From: an uncultured Candidatus Melainabacteria bacterium
GTDB taxonomy: Bacteria; Cyanobacteriota; Vampirovibrionia; Gastranaerophilales; Gastranaerophilaceae
Direction: 5' to 3'
DNA length: 30,408 bases
NCBI GenBank assembly: GCA_934757255.1
Contig: CAKVLL010000021.1
Location: forward strand, 1 to 30,408
This document shows, one piece after another, positions 7,835 through 15,103 of the stretch; position 1 is the stretch's first letter; the number at the start of each line of letters is the position of its first letter. The notes beneath the pieces are model-generated. The model made no database searches. It saw only the letters and a list, made by a program, of their open reading frames with translations, and was not told the origin of the DNA. The position numbers and the translations under genes are program-made.

Positions 7835-8350
7835 ATGAGCGATAATAAACAAACAATAAATTGTCCTGCGTGTAGCAAAGAAATGGTAAAAGTTTTTGAT
7901 AAAGAAAAAGGTATCAATATTGATATTTGTTTGAATGGTTGTGGTGGAATATTTTTTGATAATAGAGAGTTTGAAAAATTTGACGAAGCTCATGAAAATG
8001 TAGATGAAATTCTTAATGTAATCAAAGGAAAAGATTTTGCAAAAGTTGATGATACAGAAGTTCGTGTTTGTCCAATTTGTAATATTCCGATGGTTAAAAT
8101 GGGTGCAGGTGCCGGTAATGTAGAAATTGATGTTTGCAATACTTGCGGTGCTAAATTTTTAGATAATGGTGAGTTAGAAAAAGTTCGCGAAGGTGGAACT
8201 GTTGATTTAAGTAAGATTGATGCGATTGCTGATAGCTTATTTAGAGAAAATTTAAAGCATGTTATCGGTGAAAAAAATTATGACAATACAAATTCTTCAT
8301 TAAGACGTCAGTTTTTTGAAGATTTAGTAACTAGATATATGATGAGATAG
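7835..8350 (+). CDS. Double zinc-ribbon (zf-TFIIB type) protein
   Basis: The 171-residue protein contains two copies of a zinc-ribbon module. The first has CPAC (residues 10-13) and then CLNGCGGIFFDNREFEKF. The second has CPIC and then CNTCGAKFLDNGELEKV. This pattern, ending in [FL]D-N-x-E-[FL]-E-K, is that of the zf-TFIIB family, whose bacterial members are uncharacterised. A helical C-terminal tail follows. The ATG at 7835 is chosen because AAAGGAG lies 7 bases upstream; the longer frame from a TTG at 7805 has no such site. It is first in a probable three-gene operon with the reductase and cytidylyltransferase; only 5 bases separate it from the next start. Confidence 0.82.
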   Translation: MSDNKQTINCPACSKEMVKVFDKEKGINIDICLNGCGGIFFDNREFEKFDEAHENVDEILNVIKGKDFAKVDDTEVRVCPICNIPMVKMGAGAGNVEIDVCNTCGAKFLDNGELEKVREGGTVDLSKIDAIADSLFRENLKHVIGEKNYDNTNSSLRRQFFEDLVTRYMMR

Positions 8351-8355
8351 TTGCT

Positions 8356-9225
8356 TTGAAAAAAATTCTTATTTGTGGACTTGGTGCAGTTGGTTTAACC
8401 TATGCAATAAAATTTAAAAATGCTGATTTAAGAATTCTTGTTGATGAAGAGCGTTTAATCAGATATTCAGAGAATAAGCCTATTTTTAATGGTAAAATTC
8501 AAGAATTTGAGTATTTGTTGCCAGATTCAAAAGATTTTCAAGCTGATTTAATAATTATTGCAACAAAATCTCAAGGTTTGAACGAAGCAATTAAAAATAT
8601 TAAAAATTTTATAAATGAAAAAACAATAATTATTTCACTTATTAATGGTATATCTTCAGAAGAGTTAATTAAAATAGAGTATCCAAATGCAAAAGTTTTG
8701 AAATCATATTTTGTAGGACATAGTGCCGTTAGGGTGGGAAATTCTGTTACACAAGATGGCATTGGAAAAATTGTTGTAGAAAAAGATAATGAAATTAAAG
8801 CGATATTTGAAGAGTTTGGTGTTGATTATGAAATGCCTTCTGACATAGATTATTCAATGTGGCTAAAATTTACTCTGAACCTTTTTTCCAACCAAGTTTC
8901 CGCGATTTTGAATATGAATTTTGGAGAACTTAAGCGTAACAGTGCTTTTATAGGTTTTGCGAAAAAAATTGTTGCAGAAGTTTGTTCTATCGCAGAGAAA
9001 AAAGGAATTAGCAATTTAGAAAATTTAGAAAATGATGCGTTAAATTTTCTATCACAAATGTCAGATGATGGTAAAACTTCTATGTTACAAGATATTCTTG
9101 CAGGAAGAAAAACAGAAGTTGATATTTTTGCCGGAGAAATAATTAGATTAGGTAAAATGTATCACGTAGAAACTCCTTATAATCAGGTGCTTTACGATTT
9201 AATAAGAATAGCGGAGGAACGATGA
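8356..9225 (+). CDS. Ketopantoate reductase family protein (PanE/ApbA)
   Basis: This 289-residue NAD(P)-dependent oxidoreductase has the N-terminal Rossmann motif LICGLGAVGLTYA and the downstream IIATKSQGL and GHSAVRVG segments. A C-terminal helical domain contains WLKFTLNLFSNQVSAIL, resembling the conserved Lys/Asn/Ser region of PanE. PanE reduces 2-dehydropantoate in coenzyme A synthesis, but many family members act on other 2-oxo acids. The start is a TTG (8356) with no strong ribosome-binding site, just after the upstream stop, which suggests translational coupling. Its TGA overlaps the ATG of the next gene (ATGA). The neighbouring sugar-nucleotide gene makes a non-pantothenate role possible. 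Confidence 0.8.
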   Translation: MKKILICGLGAVGLTYAIKFKNADLRILVDEERLIRYSENKPIFNGKIQEFEYLLPDSKDFQADLIIIATKSQGLNEAIKNIKNFINEKTIIISLINGISSEELIKIEYPNAKVLKSYFVGHSAVRVGNSVTQDGIGKIVVEKDNEIKAIFEEFGVDYEMPSDIDYSMWLKFTLNLFSNQVSAILNMNFGELKRNSAFIGFAKKIVAEVCSIAEKKGISNLENLENDALNFLSQMSDDGKTSMLQDILAGRKTEVDIFAGEIIRLGKMYHVETPYNQVLYDLIRIAEER

Positions 9226-9905
9226 ATATAGCTTTTATTCCTGTTAGAGCCGGCAGTAAGTCAATTCCGCTTAAAAATATAAAAAATTTAAATGGTAAGC
9301 CGCTTGTTTATTGGACAACAAAAGCCGCAAATGATGCAAATTGTATTGATAAGGTTATTGTTGCAACGGATAGTGTAGAAATTAAATCTATTGTAGAAAG
9401 TTTTGGTTTGGAAAAGGTTTCTATTTATAATAGAAAAGCAGAAAACGCAACTGATACAGCTTCTACAGAAAGCGTAATGCTTGAATATATCAACCAATCG
9501 GATTTATCAATGGATGATAATTTCTTTTTAATTCAGGCAACTTCTCCAATGTTAAAATCTGAACACATTGATGGCATGTTCAAATATTTTACACAAAGTG
9601 GTGCAGATTCTATTTTTTCATGTGTTGTAGAGAAGCAGTTTCACTGGCGTTTTGTTGGTCAAAACGGTTTAGTTGAACCTGTGAATTATGATTACAAAAA
9701 TCGTCCAAGACGTCAAGAATTTGAAGGATTAGTTGCTGAAAATGGCGCTTGTTATATAAATAGTGTTGGTAATGTTTTGCGTTACAAGTGCAGACTTTCG
9801 GGTAAAATTACTTATTATGAACTTCCTAGTTATACAGCTTATGAAATAGATGAAGAGTCTGATTGGATTGTTGTAGAAGAATTAATGAAAAAGTGGATTA
9901 AGTAA
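9222..9905 (+). CDS. Acylneuraminate cytidylyltransferase family (NeuA/PseF-like)
   Basis: Enzymes of this family couple CTP to a nonulosonic acid (sialic, pseudaminic or legionaminic acid), giving the CMP-sugar used on surface glycans. The 227-residue protein has the nucleotide-binding start FIPVRAGSKSIPLKNIKNLN. It also has VIVATDSVEI, LIQATSPMLKSEHID and NRPRRQEFEGLVAENGACYI, all typical of NeuA-like enzymes. GGAGG precedes the ATG, which overlaps the previous stop. No NeuB or NeuC homologue is nearby, so the sugar is unknown. KdsB-type CMP-Kdo synthetase is less likely because of the R-P-R-R-Q motif. Confidence 0.88.
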   Translation: MNIAFIPVRAGSKSIPLKNIKNLNGKPLVYWTTKAANDANCIDKVIVATDSVEIKSIVESFGLEKVSIYNRKAENATDTASTESVMLEYINQSDLSMDDNFFLIQATSPMLKSEHIDGMFKYFTQSGADSIFSCVVEKQFHWRFVGQNGLVEPVNYDYKNRPRRQEFEGLVAENGACYINSVGNVLRYKCRLSGKITYYELPSYTAYEIDEESDWIVVEELMKKWIK

Positions 9906-10018
9906 TTAGAACAAGCAGTATTCTTTTCTTTTTTAATTAACAAGATTTTTCTTTTTTCAACGTTAAACTTTGCTTAAAACTCCCTATTTACAAAATGTTA
10001 TGGCATTCAATAAAACTT

Positions 10019-10060
10019 TTGAATTTAAAAATTTTGTGTTAGTATAAATATTTGAAAGGA
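10019..10060 (+). promoter_or_regulatory. nadA-mnmA promoter
   Basis: TTGAAT (10019-10024) and TATAAA (10043-10048) lie 18 bases apart. AAAGGA (about 10055-10060) is 6-11 bases before the nadA ATG. The 5' leader would be very short (about 10-12 bases). Confidence 0.6.
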
Positions 10061-10065
10061 TTTTT

Positions 10066-10974
10066 ATGAATTACATAGACGAGATAAATAGACTTAAGAA
10101 AGAGAAAAACGCGATAATTTTAACTCATTGTTATCAACCGGTTGAAGTTGATGAAGTTTCTGATTTTGTCGGCGATTCTTTTTATTTGAGTAAAAAAGCT
10201 AAAGAAACAAATGCTGATATAATTGTTTTTGCCGGTGTTCATTTTATGGCACAGTCTGCGAAACTTCTTAATCCTGAAAAAAGGGTACTTTTGCCAAACA
10301 TGAATTCTGGCTGTTTTATGGCTGATATGATTAATGTTGAACAATTAAGACAATTTAAGGCGCTTCATCCAAATGCTCCGGCAGTTTGTTATATTAATTC
10401 AACAGCAGAAGTTAAAGCAGAATGTGATATTTGTTGTACAAGTTCAAACGCGGTGAATGTTGTAAAAAGTCTTGGTGCAGAAGAAATTCTTTTCTTGCCG
10501 GATACTTATCTTGGTAAATGGGTGGAAAAGAAATTGGGCAATGTTAAAGTTACGACCTATAACGGTTTTTGTCCAACACATTTGCGAATTCGTGTTGAAG
10601 ATATAGAAAATGCAAGACGAGAACATCCAAATTCTAAAATTCTTGCACATCCTGAATGTCATACAACTGTTTCAGAAATTGCAGATTTTGTTGGTTCAAC
10701 CAAAGAAATTATGGATTATGTTGCAAATTCTGATGAAAAAAGCTTCGTAATTGCGACAGAAAAAGGTGTTTTAGATAGACTTAAGCGTGATTATAAAGAC
10801 AAAGAATTCTTCTTGATTAGAGAAGATATTATTTGTAAGAATATGAAATGGAATTCATTAGAAGATATTTATAATGCTTTGAAGTTTGAACAACATGAAG
10901 TTACAGTTGATGAGAAAGTTGCTCAAAAAGCTTGTGAATGTATAGAAAAAATGTTAATAGGAGCTCGTGTATAA
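10066..10974 (+). CDS. nadA: Quinolinate synthase
   Basis: NadA condenses iminoaspartate with dihydroxyacetone phosphate to quinolinate in NAD synthesis, using an oxygen-sensitive [4Fe-4S] cluster. The 302 residues cover the three pseudo-repeat domains. The three expected cluster ligands are visible: Cys83 (SGCFMADM), Cys169 (NGFCPTH) and Cys257 (IICKNM). Active-site landmarks LTHCYQ, VGDSFYLS, HPECH and STKEIMDY are present. nadB and nadC are not adjacent. The stop abuts the ATG of mnmA, so the two are surely co-transcribed. Pairing NAD synthesis with tRNA thiolation has no obvious pathway logic beyond a shared need for Fe-S or sulfur supply. Confidence 0.96.
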   Translation: MNYIDEINRLKKEKNAIILTHCYQPVEVDEVSDFVGDSFYLSKKAKETNADIIVFAGVHFMAQSAKLLNPEKRVLLPNMNSGCFMADMINVEQLRQFKALHPNAPAVCYINSTAEVKAECDICCTSSNAVNVVKSLGAEEILFLPDTYLGKWVEKKLGNVKVTTYNGFCPTHLRIRVEDIENARREHPNSKILAHPECHTTVSEIADFVGSTKEIMDYVANSDEKSFVIATEKGVLDRLKRDYKDKEFFLIREDIICKNMKWNSLEDIYNALKFEQHEVTVDEKVAQKACECIEKMLIGARV

Positions 10975-12045
10975 ATGGATATACTAGTTGGAATGTCAGG
11001 TGGAGTTGACTCTTCAACTACGGCTTTGCTTCTAAAAGAAGCAGGACATAATGTAGTTGGTGCAACTATGGCAATATGGGGTGATAAAGGAATGAGTGTT
11101 AAGATTAATCATTCAACCCATGGTGCTTGTTTGGGGCCTGATGAAAAGGAAGATATAGAGGCTGCTGAAAAAATTTGTAAAGAAATTGGAATTGAATTTC
11201 ATGTTTTTGATTGCGCTAGTAAATATGACGAAATTGTCTTAAAAAATTTTAGAGATGAATATTTGAAAGGTAGAACACCAAATCCTTGTGTATGGTGTAA
11301 TTCGCTTATTAAATTCGATCTTTTACCTTATATAGCAAAAGAGAACGGTATAAAGTTTGAAAAATTTGCCACAGGTCATTATGCAAGGGTTGAGCAAGAT
11401 GAAAATGGCAGATATTTGCTTAAGCGAGGAGTTAATCCACGCAAAGACCAATCATATTTCTTGTACCGCTTGAAACAAAGACAATTAGAAAATATTTTGT
11501 TACCTTTAGGCGGTTATACGAAAGAAGAAATTCGTGCTATTGCTTCAAAAGCAGGTTTAAAAGTTGCTGATAAACCTGATTCACAAGATTTTTATGAAGG
11601 TGATTATAACGAACTTCTTGGTGTAAGTCCAAAACGTGGAAATATTATTGATACAAATGGTAAAATATTGGGTGAACATGAAGGTGTTTGGAATTACACA
11701 ATCGGTCAAAGAAAAGGTTTAGGAATTTCTTCCACTGAAGCTTTGTATGTAGTTGAACTTAGAGGTGAAACTAACGAAGTTGTTGTAGGATTTAAGGACA
11801 AAACTTTTAAAGATAGGCTTATTGCTGATGATTTGAATTGGATTGCTTTTGATAAACTTGATAAAGAAATTAAGTGTCAAGCAAAAATTCGTTCAACTCA
11901 GACTCCGACGAATGCGGTTGCTCGTCCTATTGGTGAAGACAAAATCGAAGTAATTTTTGAAGACATGCAAAAATCAATTGCCCCTGGACAATCTGTTGTG
12001 TTGTATGACGGTGATGTTGTGTTGGGCGGAGGGGTAATTGAATAA
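10975..12045 (+). CDS. mnmA: tRNA-specific 2-thiouridylase MnmA
   Basis: MnmA adenylates and thiolates U34 of tRNA-Lys, -Glu and -Gln. The 356-residue protein shows the PP-loop SGGVDSSTTALLL (8-20), GRTPNPCVWCNSLIKF (99-114), ATGHYAR, KDQSYFL, and a C-terminal beta-barrel with YTIGQRKGLG. The cysteine pattern is unusual. Cys105 and Cys108 form C-x-x-C, but the second catalytic cysteine normally found in an ICF-like motif is absent: the region reads KPDSQDFYEGDY (about 200-211). Other cysteines are at 52, 68, 80 and 301. AGGAG for this gene lies inside the end of nadA. A second, diverged copy of its last 20 codons lies downstream. Confidence 0.92.
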   Translation: MDILVGMSGGVDSSTTALLLKEAGHNVVGATMAIWGDKGMSVKINHSTHGACLGPDEKEDIEAAEKICKEIGIEFHVFDCASKYDEIVLKNFRDEYLKGRTPNPCVWCNSLIKFDLLPYIAKENGIKFEKFATGHYARVEQDENGRYLLKRGVNPRKDQSYFLYRLKQRQLENILLPLGGYTKEEIRAIASKAGLKVADKPDSQDFYEGDYNELLGVSPKRGNIIDTNGKILGEHEGVWNYTIGQRKGLGISSTEALYVVELRGETNEVVVGFKDKTFKDRLIADDLNWIAFDKLDKEIKCQAKIRSTQTPTNAVARPIGEDKIEVIFEDMQKSIAPGQSVVLYDGDVVLGGGVIE

Positions 12046-12073
12046 GGGAATGTGTATATAAATGATGTTTTTT

Positions 12074-12195
12074 GAGTTGAAAGTTGACAGTGGAAAGTTG
12101 AAAGTTGTTTTTGATATTGTTAAAAACAGATTATGTTCAATATTGAACTTATAAAACATCTAAAAAAGTTTAATACAACTTTCAACTTTCAACTC
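12074..12195. repeat. Heptad-armed inverted repeat, TTGAAAG arm type
   Basis: This 122-bp copy lies 28 bases after the mnmA stop. The left arm (from 12074) is GAGTTGAAAGTTGACAGTGG plus two more heptads. The core contains TTATGTTCAATATTGAAC and ends TTTAATAC. The right arm is CAACTTTCAACTTTCAACTC (12176-12195). It separates the true mnmA end from the duplicated mnmA tail. Confidence 0.85.
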
Positions 12196-12218
12196 CTACC
12201 AAATTCAAAAGGTGGGAA

Positions 12219-12280
12219 CTGGACAATCCGTTGTGTTGTATGATGGAGATGTTGTTCTAGGCGGAGGAGTAATTGAATAA
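12219..12280 (+). pseudogene. Duplicated 3' end of mnmA (diverged tail fragment)
   Basis: These 62 bases repeat the last 62 bases of mnmA (11984-12045) with 55 identities. All seven differences fall at synonymous positions in six codons, so both encode GQSVVLYDGDVVLGGGVIE and a stop. Similarity stops abruptly upstream at CTGGACA. The fragment has no start and is untranslated. It sits directly before the bidirectional terminator, so it looks like the older resident gene end, left behind when a diverged mnmA allele plus repeat element was recombined in. An assembly join between two strains would look the same. Confidence 0.85.
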
Positions 12281-12319
12281 GTAAAAAATTCAAATGTGAA
12301 TTGTATTTCATAAAGTTAA

Positions 12320-12360
12320 AAAAGGTAGGGTTACTTGCGTTTCCCTACCTTTTAGTTTTT
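12320..12360. terminator. Bidirectional intrinsic terminator
   Basis: AAAAGGTAGGG (12320-12330) and CCCTACCTTTT (12343-12353) form a perfect 11-bp stem with a 12-base loop. It has a T-run after the plus-strand arm and A/T on the other side. It lies between the convergent nadA-mnmA and rubrerythrin genes and can serve both. Confidence 0.88.
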
Positions 12361-12373
12361 TGATATTTTCTTT

Positions 12374-12916
12374 TTAACCAAAATATCTTGATAGTAAGCC
12401 ATCAAAACCACGTCCGTGACGAGCTTCGTCTTTTGCCATTTCGTGAACTGTGTCATGAATTGCATCTAAACCTAGTTCTTTAGCGTGTTTAGCAAGTTTT
12501 AATTTACCATCGCAAGCGCCAAATTCGGCTTCTGCTCGAAGTTCAATGTTTCTTTTTGTTGAATTAGTAACAACTTCTCCTAGTAATTCTGCAAATCTTG
12601 AAGCGTGATCAGCTTCTTCAAATGCATATCTTTTGAAAGCTTCAGCAACTTCAGGATAACCTTCTCTGTCGGCTTGTCTTGCCATTGCTAGATACATACC
12701 AACTTCTGTGCATTCTCCGATGAAGTTTGCTCTTAAGCCTTCAAGAACTTCATTATCAACATTTTTTGCGATACCAATTTTATGTTCATCAGCATAACTT
12801 TTATTTTCTTCTTCCATTAAAGTAAAAGCTTCTTTTGCTGCACCACAAACAGGGCATTTCTCAGGTGCTTCACCTTCTGCTGTATAACCACATATTGAAC
12901 ATACGTATTTTGCCAT
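12374..12916 (-). CDS. Rubrerythrin with N-terminal rubredoxin domain (reverse rubrerythrin)
   Basis: Rubrerythrins reduce hydrogen peroxide (or oxygen) in anaerobes through a di-iron centre fed by a rubredoxin. In this 180-residue protein the rubredoxin-like domain comes first: Cys6-x2-Cys9 and Cys21-x2-Cys24, with ICGYTAEGEAPEKCPVCGA. The four-helix erythrin domain follows, with FIGECTEVGMYL, EEADHASRF (E100/E101/H104) and DEARHGRGF (E164/H167) as di-iron ligands. Classical rubrerythrin has the opposite domain order. RBS AAAGGAA is present. The gene has a near-consensus promoter carrying a palindrome, so it is probably induced by oxidative stress under a dedicated repressor. Confidence 0.94.
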   Translation of the reverse strand: MAKYVCSICGYTAEGEAPEKCPVCGAAKEAFTLMEEENKSYADEHKIGIAKNVDNEVLEGLRANFIGECTEVGMYLAMARQADREGYPEVAEAFKRYAFEEADHASRFAELLGEVVTNSTKRNIELRAEAEFGACDGKLKLAKHAKELGLDAIHDTVHEMAKDEARHGRGFDGLLSRYFG

Positions 12917-12974
12917 AATTTTATTTCCTTTCTTCTAGTTGGATGCAACCACATCCTTTTCTTTAACAAAATTG

Positions 12975-13003
12975 ATTATAGCATGTTAAGCCATGCTATT
13001 CAA
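12975..13003 (-). promoter_or_regulatory. Rubrerythrin promoter with operator dyad in the spacer
   Basis: On the minus strand TTGAAT (complement of 12998-13003) is followed after exactly 17 bases by TATAAT (complement of 12975-12980). The spacer is a perfect inverted repeat, TAGCATG-gcttaa-CATGCTA (12979-12998), touching both boxes. This position is classic for a repressor operator. I do not recognise it as a PerR, Fur or Rex box. Confidence 0.8.
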
Positions 13004-13064
13004 TTATAATGTAATTTCGATTTAATTATTTTAAATAAATCCTCATTCTCAAACTTTAAAATTA

Positions 13065-13304
13065 TTAGCCTAATTTTGAGTGAAATGTTCGTGAAATTAC
13101 GTCGTCTTGTTGTTCCTTAGTTAATTTAGTGAAATTAACGGCATATCCTGATACTCTTACAGTAAGTTGCGGATAATTTTCAGGATGTTTTTGTGCATCT
13201 AATAATGTATCTTTATTGAATACATTTACGTTTAAATGATGACCGCCTTTTTCTACGTATCCGTCTAATAAATTTATTAGGTTTTCTTCTTGTTGTGTTG
13301 TCAT
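13065..13304 (-). CDS. grcA: Stand-alone glycyl-radical domain protein (GrcA/YfiD-like)
   Basis: The 79-residue protein is almost exactly the C-terminal glycyl-radical domain of pyruvate formate-lyase: YVEKGGHHLNVNVFNKDTLL, then YPQLTVRVSGYAVNF with the radical Gly at 53, and KEQQDDVISRTFH. In E. coli, GrcA (127 residues) replaces the oxygen-damaged tail of PFL. Here only the minimal domain plus a dozen N-terminal residues is present. It is a real gene, not a broken PFL: AAAGGAG lies 8 bases before the ATG, and nothing PFL-like lies upstream. It sits beside rubrerythrin, so the pair reads as an anaerobe's oxygen-damage response. PFL itself and its activating enzyme are outside the window. Confidence 0.88.
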   Translation of the reverse strand: MTTQQEENLINLLDGYVEKGGHHLNVNVFNKDTLLDAQKHPENYPQLTVRVSGYAVNFTKLTKEQQDDVISRTFHSKLG

Positions 13305-13345
13305 ATTTTTTACTCCTTTGAATTAATCTTTCATTTAACATTTTT

Positions 13346-13388
13346 ATTATATCTTATATCAAATAGCATTTCTGTTGTTTTTACAACA
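13346..13388 (-). promoter_or_regulatory. Probable grcA promoter with upstream dyad
   Basis: A minus-strand TATAAT (complement of 13346-13351) lies about 40 bases before grcA. At the -35 region there is no good box, but a perfect dyad TGTTGT-TTTT-ACAACA (13373-13388) overlaps it. This would suit an activator or repressor site. The half-site GTTGT resembles part of the MarR-type operator described at 15011 and 28806, but the two sites are not the same sequence. Confidence 0.45.
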
Positions 13389-13409
13389 AAGCAATAAAAA
13401 GATTAAAAA

Positions 13410-14864
13410 TTAAAGAGCAACTTCTGATATTAATGCTGAGTTTTCGTTAACAGGTGGAATATTAACAATAAACGTATTGAGTGTACCGTCTCTTTCTAAT
13501 TTTATTTTTCCTTCGTGTGCTTCAAGGATTTTTTTACAAAAATATAACCCTAAGCCTATTCCGTTACTGTTTTCTAAAGGATTGCCACAAACGTATTTAT
13601 CAAAAATATGAGGTTCTAGATTATCCGAAATTTCAGGACTATGATTTGAAATTTTAATAACAAAAGAATTCTTTTCATAACCGACTTCTACATTTACATC
13701 TGTATTCTCAAAAGCATAATTTATACCGTTATTTAGCATATTGCCAATAACGCGTCTAATTTGAACTTCATCTGCATAAATTTTTTTATCTTTTTTTAAA
13801 TTAAGAATTATTCTTATATTCTTTGCAGCGCCCAAATCTTTAATTTCTTTTACACATTTAGTTGTTAAGTCGTTTAAGCTAAACCAATTTCTAGATAATT
13901 GAATTACACCGTTATTATCTTTGCTAGTTCTTAATAGTGTATATAGCATGTTTTTCATATATTTAGAAGATTCTATAATCATTCCTAAAATTTCGCGCTG
14001 GGAGTCGTTTAATTCGCCAAAAGAACCTTTAAATAAAAGTTCTAAAGAACTAATTTGTGCTTGTAGCGGGTTTTTCAAATCATGGCTTAAAGTTGCTAAA
14101 AATAAATCACGTTGTTTTTCGAGTTGTTTTTCTTTGTCTATATTTTGTGCAATAGTTACAAGTCCTTTTATTTCTTCTGTATCAGTTAAAATTGGCGCTT
14201 TGTAAACTTTGTACCAATGATACTTACCTTCGTAATCAATTGCAGCTTTTTCTTTTGCTAAAAGTTTTTTATTTTGTAAAACATAATTATCTTCATTTAT
14301 AACTTCTGCACTAGCTTCATCCATATTAATTTTTATATTACTAAAATCGTCTATACCATTATAGATAAAATTTTTAGCGCGATCAGTTGCAACTTTTAAA
14401 TTTCCGTTTTTATCTTTCATAAATGCTAAAACTGGCAAATTTTCAAGCAATGTGTTTAGTTGATAATTTTTCTCAAAAAGTTTATATTTTAAGTTTTCTT
14501 CATTAGTTACGTCAGATGAAACAGATAAAATTCCTTGTAAAACTCCATTCTCTATTATTGGCGTTGTTGTTTGTTTTAGAATTTTATTTTGTGTGGGAGT
14601 GGATAGTACAAATGTATATGTTTGTGATTCTTGTGTTTCAATAGTTTTTTTTGCTTTTTCGATTATTATATCTCTACAATCTTCAGGTAAAACATTATTG
14701 ACATTATTACCTATTATCGAACTGGATATTTCCGCTCCAATAGTGTATAAAAAGGCTCTGTTATAGGCTACGTAATTGAAATTTAAATCTTTGACCGTTA
14801 CAATATTTTCACAAAATTCTAGAACTGCGTTCAATAAATGTTTTTTGCTCTCAATATCTATCAT
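13410..14864 (-). CDS. Cytosolic PAS-domain sensor histidine kinase
   Basis: The 484-residue kinase has no membrane segment. Two PAS-like domains (about 5-125 and 130-248; the second ends in YKAPILTDTEEIKGLVTIAQ) precede a dimerisation domain with the phospho-accepting His261 in LSHDLKNPLQA. An ATPase domain follows, with RRVIGNMLNNGINYA (N box) and NGIGLGLYFCKKIL (G box). No response regulator is adjacent, so it is an orphan kinase. The ligand or cofactor of the PAS domains cannot be read; a cytosolic redox or metabolite signal is plausible given the neighbouring grcA and rubrerythrin. The ribosome-binding site is weak (GTAGG). Confidence 0.9.
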   Translation of the reverse strand: MIDIESKKHLLNAVLEFCENIVTVKDLNFNYVAYNRAFLYTIGAEISSSIIGNNVNNVLPEDCRDIIIEKAKKTIETQESQTYTFVLSTPTQNKILKQTTTPIIENGVLQGILSVSSDVTNEENLKYKLFEKNYQLNTLLENLPVLAFMKDKNGNLKVATDRAKNFIYNGIDDFSNIKINMDEASAEVINEDNYVLQNKKLLAKEKAAIDYEGKYHWYKVYKAPILTDTEEIKGLVTIAQNIDKEKQLEKQRDLFLATLSHDLKNPLQAQISSLELLFKGSFGELNDSQREILGMIIESSKYMKNMLYTLLRTSKDNNGVIQLSRNWFSLNDLTTKCVKEIKDLGAAKNIRIILNLKKDKKIYADEVQIRRVIGNMLNNGINYAFENTDVNVEVGYEKNSFVIKISNHSPEISDNLEPHIFDKYVCGNPLENSNGIGLGLYFCKKILEAHEGKIKLERDGTLNTFIVNIPPVNENSALISEVAL

Positions 14865-15010
14865 AATAAAAACCTACGATTATGGCTATAATAGCATTTA
14901 TAAGCGGTTTTGACAATGCCCCATTTGGCTGGGTTTATAGGATATTTTTTTCTAAACAATTGTTAATATACGATGATTATATTGTATGAAAGATTTTATT
15001 TTTTAAATAT

Positions 15011-15056
15011 GTTATTTTTACAACATGTTGCAAAAGCAACACACTTGTGATATTAT
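15011..15056 (+). promoter_or_regulatory. tolC-like gene promoter overlapping a MarR-type operator
   Basis: TTGCAA (15028-15033) and TATTAT (15051-15056) are 17 bases apart. The -35 is embedded in a 30-base operator-like sequence (15011-15040): GTTATTTTTACAAC followed by ATGTTGCAAAAGCAAC. The reverse complement of this matches the sequence before marR (28806-28835) at 29 of 30 positions. A repressor bound here would block RNA polymerase. Confidence 0.75.
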
Positions 15057-15103
15057 TGTTTAGTAATAAAACGAATATTTTAATGTTAGAAAGAGAATAA
15101 AAT

